NCBI GenBank assembly: GCA_948742005.1
Contig: CAPYQR010000024.1
Coordinates: forward strand, 1-14,724
Origin: an uncultured bacterium
GTDB taxonomy: Bacteria > Cyanobacteriota > Vampirovibrionia > Gastranaerophilales > Gastranaerophilaceae
DNA length: 14,724 nucleotides
Direction: 5' to 3'
A program made the translations under genes and the position numbers. Shown here piece by piece: positions 7,156 through 13,547 of the stretch. Each line of letters opens with the position of its first letter. Position 1 is the first letter of the stretch. Under the pieces are notes generated by a model. The model was not told where the DNA came from and made no database searches. It worked only from the letters and a program-made list of their open reading frames with translations.

Positions 7156-8829
7156 ATGAACGAAGAAAAAAAGAAAAAATATAAAATCGAATTAGTCAAA
7201 AAAGCTTTTGAATTTAAAAATTTAAAAAAATACAAAGAAGCAATTGAGTTTTTATATAAAGCGCTTGAATACAATGAAGACGGAAGCGATGATGTTGAAA
7301 TTTATTCTTTTTTAGGGCAATTACACTTACTTTTGAAAAATAACGACCGCGCACTTGAAGAATTTCAAAAAGCCCTTTCGCTTAATTCAAGCCATGTGTT
7401 CAGCCTTTTAAACTGTTTTGATATTTATTATGAAAAAAACGAATTAAATAAAGCGCTGAAAATTGCAAAATTTCTCTGCGAAATTGACCGCTGTGCAATT
7501 TCATATTGCAAATATATTAAAGCATTAATCAAATTAAACAAAGAACAAGAAGCACTTGATATTTTTAATTCGCTAAATGAAGAAATAAAACTGGATTCTG
7601 ACTTATTGTATTTAATTTCAACAATCAGCAAAGATAAAAAAAAATTATTACTCAAAAGGATTATCCAAATCGACGAATACAACACACAGGCAAACCTCGA
7701 CCTTGCAAAAATCGAATTTGAAGAGGGAAATTACAATAAAGTTATTCAATATTGTTTGAATCTGGATGATGATAACCCTATGTCGAATTATTATCTTGCA
7801 ATGATTGAAGCAAAAAATAATAATTTCACAAAGGCAATCGATTTATTTTTTAAAGCAATCAAATTCGACAACAACGAACATGATTTTTATTTTGACCTCG
7901 CCAAAACATATATCGATATCGCCTGGTTATCAGAAGCACTCGTTATTATTAAAAAATCAATTAATTTTTCTTTTGTTCACAATAATTACAACAATATTGA
8001 CGAAAAATATTTTTTAATGGCGTGGATTTTAATAAAACAAAACAAATTCCCGCAGGCGCTTTTGAATTTAAGTTCAATCAAAAAAAACTCGCCGCTTTAT
8101 GCTAAAGCTCAAATTTTAGAACAAACAATCAACCTCAAAAACGTTAACCTCGCAGGGGCAAAATCTGTTTTAGAAAAATATTACAAAGAAGAAAAAAACA
8201 ACCCGATTTTGCTGGATACTCTTGCAATCATTTATAAAGAACTAAAATTACACAAAAAAGCACTCGAAATCTATAATGAGGCTCTTGAACAATATCCTGA
8301 TTCAATTTATTATACCTTAGAAAAAATTGACCTTTTAATTGATGAAAAAGATTACACACAAGCGCTCGATTTAATCAAAAAATTCAGCGCAAACTGTTCA
8401 AATTGCCCGAATATTTATAATTCACTGGCACGTATTTTTTACAGATTAAATAACCTAGATGAAGCATTAAGATGCATTAATCTCTATCTTGATTTAGACA
8501 AAAACACGCCCGAATCTTTCTATTTTAAAGGTTTGATTTTAAATGATTTAAAAAATTACCCTGAAGCAAAAAACTCTCTTTATAACGCAATCAGAAATAA
8601 TCCCGTTGTTGCAAAATACTATTTTCAAATGTCAAAAAGCTATTTCGGACTCCATGAGCTTGATAATGCATTATTATACATTAAAGAAGCAATTGAACTT
8701 GACAGCGGCGAAATTGCTTATAAAAAATTAGCCTATGAAATCGCACTTGCAATCGGAAACAAAACGCAGATTAAAATGTATGAAAATCAATTGAAAAGAA
8801 GCGAAAAGATTTTAAAATTAAACAGATAA
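7156..8829 (+). CDS. Tetratricopeptide-repeat protein
   Basis: The 557 residues have no signal peptide or membrane segment, so the protein is probably cytoplasmic. It is built almost wholly of TPR units of about 34 residues. The clearest are near 23-40 (KKYKEAIEFLYKALEYN), 46-79, 80-110, 211-240 (FTKAIDLFFKAIKFD), 242-272, 350-383 (HKKALEIYNEALEQYP), 418-450 (NNLDEALRCINLYLDLD), 452-485 and 486-518 (DNALLYIKEAIELD). Between 130 and 210, and around 290-345, the repeats are degenerate. TPR arrays bind other proteins; there is no catalytic domain, so I give no reaction. It is divergent from the flagellar operon with only about 190 bp between them, so shared control is possible but not shown. The start is the first ATG and has no ribosome-binding site, in line with a leaderless mRNA. 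Codon use matches the neighbours. Confidence 0.88.
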   Translation: MNEEKKKKYKIELVKKAFEFKNLKKYKEAIEFLYKALEYNEDGSDDVEIYSFLGQLHLLLKNNDRALEEFQKALSLNSSHVFSLLNCFDIYYEKNELNKALKIAKFLCEIDRCAISYCKYIKALIKLNKEQEALDIFNSLNEEIKLDSDLLYLISTISKDKKKLLLKRIIQIDEYNTQANLDLAKIEFEEGNYNKVIQYCLNLDDDNPMSNYYLAMIEAKNNNFTKAIDLFFKAIKFDNNEHDFYFDLAKTYIDIAWLSEALVIIKKSINFSFVHNNYNNIDEKYFLMAWILIKQNKFPQALLNLSSIKKNSPLYAKAQILEQTINLKNVNLAGAKSVLEKYYKEEKNNPILLDTLAIIYKELKLHKKALEIYNEALEQYPDSIYYTLEKIDLLIDEKDYTQALDLIKKFSANCSNCPNIYNSLARIFYRLNNLDEALRCINLYLDLDKNTPESFYFKGLILNDLKNYPEAKNSLYNAIRNNPVVAKYYFQMSKSYFGLHELDNALLYIKEAIELDSGEIAYKKLAYEIALAIGNKTQIKMYENQLKRSEKILKLNR

Positions 8830-8844
8830 TTCAAAATTCCACTC

Positions 8845-9579
8845 TTAATTGCTTTCACCTGCACGATAACCGCACAAAGCATAAATCAAAGGTAGGATAC
8901 GCTCTGTCTTTAAATTACTTAAAAATGGGATTTTGATTAACGCAAGCGTTGCAAATAAATCATCAATATTTGCAATAGAATCTTTAAGGGTAATTTTTCT
9001 ATCGGGTTCTTTATTTTTAGGGTCGCAAATTTTATTTGAAAGTTTAGAAGCAGTCAAAACCCCCGCAAAAACACTTAATGGAATTAGAAAAATTTTTGCT
9101 TTTGCATTGTTCAAATTTTTATTCTTTTCACAAAATTTAATTGCAAAATTAGTAAACAAAACAGGAACCATTGAATTAAAGAACTGGAAAACACCCTCTT
9201 TAATCCTTGATGTTCTTGTTTTTTTATCCTCATTAATCATCCCGAAACCAACTCCGCCCAAAATCGCGCTGCTGCTTAGTGCAAACATTTCTTTTATTGA
9301 ATATTCAATTGCAAAAGGATTTTTAACTTTTTGTTTTTTTGCAATCAAGCCCATTGCAAGAAGCGTTGCTAAACTCGACCCTAAAAAAGCTTTTATTTTA
9401 TCAGTTTTGGAAATTTCTCGCTCGTAAGCCTTGTGCCTTAACGAGTTAAGGTTTTTAAATTTTTCATAAGCAAACAGTTGGGTTTTATTTGCAAAATTTT
9501 TATTGACGTTGTTTTTGCTTTGCTGAATTCTGCCCAAAAGCGCAGGAGATGGCGGCAAAGATGCGAATTTTGAAATCAT
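8845..9579 (-). CDS. Multi-span membrane protein of unknown function
   Basis: The 244 residues start at ATG 9579, chosen over an ATG seven codons upstream because AAAGGAAA sits seven bases before it and the upstream ATG has no site. The N-terminal 60 residues are polar and basic. Hydrophobic segments lie at about 62-80 (IKAFLGSSLATLLAMGLIA), 96-114, 132-149 and 161-179 (FLIPLSVFAGVLTASKL), followed by a basic loop (SNKICDPKNKEPDRK) and a last, weaker segment at 206-236. The protein ends ALCGYRAGESN. I do not recognise the family. It has a general likeness to the plus-strand gene at 12539 (basic N-terminus, four short hydrophobic segments, a similar SKLSNKI / NKLSKSI turn). A perfect TATAAT on the minus strand at 9604-9599 may be its -10, without a clear -35. 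It converges on the TPR gene with a 15-bp gap and no terminator. Confidence 0.75.
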   Translation of the reverse strand: MISKFASLPPSPALLGRIQQSKNNVNKNFANKTQLFAYEKFKNLNSLRHKAYEREISKTDKIKAFLGSSLATLLAMGLIAKKQKVKNPFAIEYSIKEMFALSSSAILGGVGFGMINEDKKTRTSRIKEGVFQFFNSMVPVLFTNFAIKFCEKNKNLNNAKAKIFLIPLSVFAGVLTASKLSNKICDPKNKEPDRKITLKDSIANIDDLFATLALIKIPFLSNLKTERILPLIYALCGYRAGESN

Positions 9580-9664
9580 TGTTGTTTCCTTTTTTATCAT
9601 TATAAAAAGGAATTGTTAGGATTTTGTTATTAAAAAATTAAAAAATTATTAAATTTAAACAATT

Positions 9665-10990
9665 TTAAACACTTTCTCCAAACATACACCAAGTTGAAAC
9701 TCTTTTGATTTTAACATTTACAAATTGAGCAATTTTATAATTTTTATCCTGATTTTCACTGTCAATCAAATGAACAACCTTGTTGTTTCTTGTTCTTCCT
9801 TGAAAAATGCCGTCTTTAACGCTGTCAATCAATACTTCAAGCGTTGAATTAATATATTTTTCATTTGACTTCAAACTTGCAGACTTAACTTTTTCGTTTA
9901 TAATCTGAAGTCTTTGTTTTTTTTCTTCTTCATCAATAAATTTATCGCACATTTTACCCGCCTTTGTAAAAGGACGGGGGGAATATGCGGCTGTGTTTGA
10001 ATAATCAAGGTTTAATTCATCAATTATCTTAAGCGTATCTTCAAATTCTTCTTTTGTTTCAGACGGAAAACCCACAATAAAATCCGAGGTTATTGTAACA
10101 TTTTCAATATTTTTTCTGATTTTATCTACAATTTTTTTATATTCTTCAACATTATACCTGCGGTTCATCTCTTTTAAAATCCTGTCATTGCCGGATTGCA
10201 TCGGAATATGGAAACATTCACAAATTTTTGACGAATTTTTCACCGTTTCAATTACTTCATCTGTTATATCGGTCGGATAAGAAGAGGTGAAGCGGATTCT
10301 GAAATCACCGTCTAATTTATCTAATTCTTTTAATAATTTTGCAAAATTATCGCCATTTTCAAGATTTTTGCCATAACTGTCAACGTTTTGCCCTAAAAGA
10401 GTAATTTCTTTAAAACCGTTTTTAATAATTTCACGCGCCTCTTTTAAAACCGCTTCAATTGTTCTTGAACGCTCACGCCCGCGGGTATAGGGAACAACGC
10501 AATATGAACAAAAATTATCACACCCCTCCATTATAGGAAGCCAGGCATTGATTGACTTTTCACGATTAATTTTATAATTGTTTTCAACAATTTCACAATC
10601 TTTTGTTGAACATATTCTTTTTTCTTCAATTTCATCAAGTAATTTAGGCAATTGTGGAATGCTTCCTGTTCCAAAAACCAAATCAAGATAAGGGAATTTT
10701 TTCATTAAATCATCTTTTTCCAATTGTGCAACGCAGCCACATATTGCAATTTTAGGAGGATTCAAACCTTGTTGTTTTTTTTCTTTTTTAATTCTTCCCC
10801 AATTGCCAAGTCTTGAATATGCCTTATCTACAGACAGCTGACGAATTGCACATGTGTTTACAATGAATAAATCTGCAATATTTTCATCATCACACTCTTC
10901 CCAACCAAAATGCGATAACATTCCCAAAATTCGCTCCGAATCAGATTTATTCATCTGACAGCCAAGCGTATCCATAAAAATCTTTTTCAT
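9665..10990 (-). CDS. miaB: tRNA-2-methylthio-N6-dimethylallyladenosine synthase, MiaB
   Basis: A radical-SAM methylthiotransferase that adds a 2-methylthio group to N6-isopentenyl-A37 of tRNAs reading UNN codons. The 441 residues are the normal length. The N-terminal UPF0004 domain carries the cysteines for the auxiliary cluster: C11 (TLGCQMN), C47 (NTCAIR) and C86 (GCVAQ). The radical SAM motif CDNFCSYC gives C157, C161 and C164, followed by VVPYTRGRERSR, which is specific to MiaB-type enzymes. The C-terminal 65 or so residues form the TRAM RNA-binding domain. The start is ATG 10990 with AAAGG six bases upstream; an ATG at 11038 would overlap the upstream gene and is rejected. It lies 22 bp after the synthase gene and is probably co-transcribed with it. 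Confidence 0.97.
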   Translation of the reverse strand: MKKIFMDTLGCQMNKSDSERILGMLSHFGWEECDDENIADLFIVNTCAIRQLSVDKAYSRLGNWGRIKKEKKQQGLNPPKIAICGCVAQLEKDDLMKKFPYLDLVFGTGSIPQLPKLLDEIEEKRICSTKDCEIVENNYKINREKSINAWLPIMEGCDNFCSYCVVPYTRGRERSRTIEAVLKEAREIIKNGFKEITLLGQNVDSYGKNLENGDNFAKLLKELDKLDGDFRIRFTSSYPTDITDEVIETVKNSSKICECFHIPMQSGNDRILKEMNRRYNVEEYKKIVDKIRKNIENVTITSDFIVGFPSETKEEFEDTLKIIDELNLDYSNTAAYSPRPFTKAGKMCDKFIDEEEKKQRLQIINEKVKSASLKSNEKYINSTLEVLIDSVKDGIFQGRTRNNKVVHLIDSENQDKNYKIAQFVNVKIKRVSTWCMFGESV

Positions 10991-11012
10991 TTTTTGCCTT
11001 TTATATTGATAA

Positions 11013-12317
11013 TTATATAATTTTAGACCCTGCAACATGCTCTAAACGCTCCATTCTTTCTTTCAAAGCGCCTTTTGGAGCATAGTAGGGGTCAACTGTC
11101 ATTATTTTTGCCGCAATATTCGGATAAAAATAGATAAATTTCAATTCAGAATCCGTTAACGGCTTTTGCGTGTGAACATTTGCATAGCGCGCAAGCTCAA
11201 GTATATTTCTCGCTTCATCTTCATCATGAAATTCAAGTTCAAGATTGTGGAAAACATTACGGAAACCTTTGATACCGCCATACTCACCCACAGTTATCAT
11301 TCTTCCTGTTTCAATAATTTCAGGTTCACCTCTGCCAAGTTCTTCAAAATCATAAAGTTCATAATTTCTTCTGTCTTTCAAAGCGCCGTCCGCATGAATT
11401 CCTGATTCATGGGCAAAAGCATTAGCACCGACCGCCACCTGATTCATAGGAATCGGCACATCAAAAGCATAAGAAGTATATTTTGCAAGTTTCCAGGCTT
11501 TTGAAATATCAATTTGCGGATCAATTTGATATTTTCCTTGAAAACCGCTTGATTTTTCAATTGCTAAAATACAAGAAACCAAATCCGCATTACCGGCACG
11601 CTCGCCCATGCCGTTTATTGCAGTATTAATCCATGCATCAACCCCTGCATCAATTGCCGCTTTTGCTCCCATAACAGAACAGCCTGTTGCCATGCCGAGG
11701 TCATTATGGAAATGAAGCTCAATATCCATCTGCGCTTCTTTTGCAATCGCAAAAATACGATTATACGCCGTTTGCGGGTCATCATACCCTAAAGTATCAC
11801 AATATCTGAAACGCTGAGCGCCGTATTTTTTACATTGCTTTGCATATTCAATCAAATATTCCAAATCCGACCTTGAAGCGTCTTCTGCGTTAACGCCGAT
11901 TATTTTAGCGTTTTGATTAACCGCCTCATTAACCGCCTCCAAGGTTGTTTCCAGAACATCTTTTCTGTTTTTCTTTCCTAAATATTTTCCATTAATCATT
12001 TGGTCGGATGTTGACTGCGAAAGATTGATATATTGAAGCTTTGGAACATTTTTAAAAGACTCGATAACATCTGCCTTAATTGCCCTCATCCAGCCGGATA
12101 ATTTTGTTTTATTGATAACTCCGCGTTCGACAAGCTCTAAATTAGCATTTAAATAATTAAGTTCATGTTGTGTTGTCGGAAAACCAAATTCTGATTGGGT
12201 TATGCCCATTTCGTTAAGCATTAAATTGATAATTGTTTTTTCCAATTTAGCTAAACCAAGCCTTGAAGTTTGGACACCATCGCGGTTTGTAACATCGACA
12301 AATTTAATATAGTTCAT
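11013..12317 (-). CDS. Homocitrate / isopropylmalate / citramalate synthase family (DRE-TIM, HMGL-like) protein
   Basis: A 434-residue Claisen-type acyl-CoA condensing enzyme of the HMGL-like TIM-barrel family. The start motif is FVDVTNRDGVQTSR (6-19), with metal ligand D13; most synthases have RDGEQ, here the fourth residue is Val. The other metal ligands are in LHFHNDLGMATG (201-212; H202, H204). GMGERAGNAD (236-245) and FAHESGIHADGALKDRR (301-317) are the hallmark synthase motifs, so it is a synthase and not an HMG-CoA lyase. The C-terminal stretch (388-434) replaces the LeuA regulatory domain; at 434 residues the protein is longer than NifV (about 380) and shorter than LeuA (about 510), so leucine feedback as in LeuA is not expected. 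The substrate, 2-oxoglutarate, ketoisovalerate or pyruvate, cannot be read from the sequence. The start has GGGG four bases upstream; the TTG at 12329 is rejected. Confidence 0.88.
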   Translation of the reverse strand: MNYIKFVDVTNRDGVQTSRLGLAKLEKTIINLMLNEMGITQSEFGFPTTQHELNYLNANLELVERGVINKTKLSGWMRAIKADVIESFKNVPKLQYINLSQSTSDQMINGKYLGKKNRKDVLETTLEAVNEAVNQNAKIIGVNAEDASRSDLEYLIEYAKQCKKYGAQRFRYCDTLGYDDPQTAYNRIFAIAKEAQMDIELHFHNDLGMATGCSVMGAKAAIDAGVDAWINTAINGMGERAGNADLVSCILAIEKSSGFQGKYQIDPQIDISKAWKLAKYTSYAFDVPIPMNQVAVGANAFAHESGIHADGALKDRRNYELYDFEELGRGEPEIIETGRMITVGEYGGIKGFRNVFHNLELEFHDEDEARNILELARYANVHTQKPLTDSELKFIYFYPNIAAKIMTVDPYYAPKGALKERMERLEHVAGSKII

Positions 12318-12364
12318 TTTTCCCCACAATTTATAAATTTTAGTATTAAAAGCAAGTTATAAAA

Positions 12365-12373
12365 ATTATAACA
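12365..12373 (-). promoter_or_regulatory. Extended -10 promoter for the synthase-miaB operon
   Basis: On the minus strand TGTTATAAT is a perfect TATAAT with the TG extension; the -35 region is poor (GCGTTT at 17 bp), which extended -10 promoters tolerate. Transcription would start near 12358, about 41 nt before the ATG at 12317. The -10 overlaps a 7-bp inverted repeat (GTTATAA at 12356-12362 and TTATAAC at 12366-12372), which could be an operator or chance in AT-rich DNA. Confidence 0.5.
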
Positions 12374-12463
12374 TGATATTTTTTAAAAAACGCGAAATCT
12401 TTACCATTCTTTAACATCAAAATGCAATAATGTTATTAAACTTAACAATCAAAAATATTATTC

Positions 12464-12492
12464 TTGATTTTTTTTAAAATTAAGAATACAAT
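12464..12492 (+). promoter_or_regulatory. Sigma70-type promoter of the 262-aa membrane protein gene
   Basis: TTGATT (12464-12469), a 17-bp spacer, TACAAT (12487-12492). Transcription would start near 12499, giving a leader of about 40 nt. The spacing is ideal and both boxes are good matches. Confidence 0.6.
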
Positions 12493-12498
12493 AATTAT

Positions 12499-12516
12499 AT
12501 TCTCATTTTTGAGAAT
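12499..12516 (+). promoter_or_regulatory. Perfect palindrome / 5'-end hairpin
   Basis: ATTCTCA, four T, TGAGAAT: a perfect 7-bp inverted repeat that begins at the predicted transcription start. In the RNA it would be a hairpin at the extreme 5' end, which in bacteria often protects an mRNA from decay; in the DNA it could be an operator for a dimeric repressor bound at +1. The sequence does not choose between these, and I do not recognise a known box. Confidence 0.55.
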
Positions 12517-12538
12517 CGATTAACCTTTGTGAGGAAAA

Positions 12539-13327
12539 ATGCAAATTAATAATAATTTAAATTGCTGTAAACCACGAAAGAGATTAACTTTTCAAGGAAA
12601 AAGCGAACAAAATCTCGAGAATCGCAAAGTGCGATACAAGCATTATGAACAGATGAGCGATGAGAACCTGATGATACACAGTATTGCAAAAGCATACAAA
12701 AGTGTAAAAAACAGCGGTAAAATGCAACTTTATAAAGCAATGCCAACAATTGCCGCAACAATAGTAGGAACAACCATAGCAATATCCCAACCCGGAAAAT
12801 TATCAAACAAAGCATCTCAGGGGTTGGGTTTTTTAGTCCTTGCAGGTTTAGCGGGAAAAGCAATTGATTTTTCAAATAAAATCGTTGATAAAAACACAGA
12901 AACAAACAAAGCAAAACCTTTAATTAAAACCTTAACCGCTATAGGCACAATCGCCGCTGCAGCTTTAGCTGGTTTTGGCGCTTTGATGTGTGGAAAAAAC
13001 TTATTAAACAAAATCAATCCAAATATTTCAAAATTTTTCAACGGAGAAATTACCCAACTTGCAAATGAAATCAACAATACAAAGTTGGGAAATTTTGTTG
13101 AAAAAAGTCTAAACCCGTTTGTTGAAAAACATCAAACAAAATTCAAAATTGCAAAAGAAGTTTCACCTTTCCTTGCTGCTTTAGGCGGAATAACAATCCA
13201 AAACAAACTGTCTAAAAGCATAGCAAAAAACCTGCAGACAAAAACAAATGAAAACTTCACCCGCGCAAAACAAATCCAACAAAGCGCAAAAGCACACTAT
13301 GATTCAATTGAAGCAGAAGAAGTCTAG
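12539..13327 (+). CDS. Small multi-span membrane protein with 'LTFQGK' N-terminal tag, function unknown
   Basis: The 262 residues start at ATG 12539 with GAGG four bases upstream. The first 21 residues (MQINNNLNCCKPRKRLTFQG and a Lys) are basic, hold a Cys pair and end in a short FQG tag, a feature I associate with Gastranaerophilales proteins. Residues 22-66 are charged and helical. Hydrophobic stretches lie at about 68-84 (MPTIAATIVGTTIAISQ), 94-112, 128-150 (the longest, Ala/Gly rich) and 207-221. The Ala- and Gly-rich segments are short for transmembrane helices, so membrane insertion is likely but not certain. The C-terminal 40 residues are again polar and helical, ending IEAEEV. No family recognised. 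It stands alone on the plus strand with its own promoter and 5' palindrome, and a structured segment and tRNA-Leu follow it. Confidence 0.75.
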   Translation: MQINNNLNCCKPRKRLTFQGKSEQNLENRKVRYKHYEQMSDENLMIHSIAKAYKSVKNSGKMQLYKAMPTIAATIVGTTIAISQPGKLSNKASQGLGFLVLAGLAGKAIDFSNKIVDKNTETNKAKPLIKTLTAIGTIAAAALAGFGALMCGKNLLNKINPNISKFFNGEITQLANEINNTKLGNFVEKSLNPFVEKHQTKFKIAKEVSPFLAALGGITIQNKLSKSIAKNLQTKTNENFTRAKQIQQSAKAHYDSIEAEEV

Positions 13328-13342
13328 GTAAAAGCTTCAAAC

Positions 13343-13422
13343 GATGTGGCACTCTGCCGAGTAAAAAGATTGATAATCTTTTTACGAGAGGGCAAAAGCA
13401 CAAGCGGTTGCTCCGCCGCATC
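13343..13422 (+). other. GC-rich structured segment, candidate non-coding RNA or 3' UTR element
   Basis: In AT-rich surroundings this intergenic piece has unusually GC-rich ends (11 of 18 bases at 13343-13360; about 23 of 37 at 13386-13422). GATGTGGC (13343-13350) can pair with GCCGCATC (13415-13422), seven Watson-Crick pairs and one G-U. Inside is a perfect 11-bp hairpin, 13361-13371 with 13375-13385 and a GAT loop, flanked by GCC/GGC (13356-13358 with 13391-13393). A small GCGG/CCGC hairpin (13404-13416) competes with the closing stem. Nothing encodes a protein here. I do not recognise SRP RNA, 6S, tmRNA, RNase P or a known riboswitch. The A/T-rich hairpin without a following T-run is a poor intrinsic terminator, though some 3'-end role for the upstream gene is possible. 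The rest of 13328-13455 shows nothing else. Confidence 0.45.
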
Positions 13423-13455
13423 ACAAAAGAAAAAGGTTGAAAATTAAATAAATTT

Positions 13456-13537
13456 GTCGATGTGGCGGAATCGGTATACGCGCACGTTTGAGGGGCGTGT
13501 GGAGAAATCCTTGGGGGTTCAAGTCCCCCCATCGACA
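13456..13537 (+). tRNA. tRNA-Leu (anticodon GAG)
   Basis: A full type II cloverleaf. The acceptor stem is GTCGATG (13456-13462) with CATCGAC (13530-13536), discriminator A at 13537. The D stem is GCG/CGC with the GG of the D loop at 13473-13474. The anticodon stem is CACGT/GCGTG with the fifth pair T-G; the loop TTGAGGG puts GAG at 13490-13492. The long variable arm has GGA/TCC closing a GAAA loop (13501-13510), and the T stem GGGGG/CCCCC encloses TTCAAGT. No CCA is encoded. GAG reads CUC and CUU leucine codons. No good promoter lies directly upstream, so it may be read from the promoter at 12464 or from one I cannot see. Confidence 0.97.
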
Positions 13538-13547
13538 ATTATATAAA

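Noticed and set aside
8933..9427. Plus-strand open frame of 164 codons
   Set aside because: Antisense of the membrane-protein gene at 8845-9579, which has the ribosome-binding site and the plausible protein.
13361..13385. Intrinsic terminator of the 262-aa gene
   Set aside because: The 11-bp stem is nearly all A-T and is not followed by a T-run; it is kept only as part of the structured segment.
13343..13423. Degenerate tRNA or tRNA-like structure (7-bp acceptor-like stem)
   Set aside because: The ends pair like an acceptor stem, but there is no T arm with TTC loop and no D or anticodon arm in the right places.
13488..13547. In-frame upstream extension of the 284-aa protein through the tRNA, from a TTG
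   Set aside because: It overlaps the anticodon, variable and T arms of a complete tRNA-Leu; the ATG at 13548 is the first start outside it.
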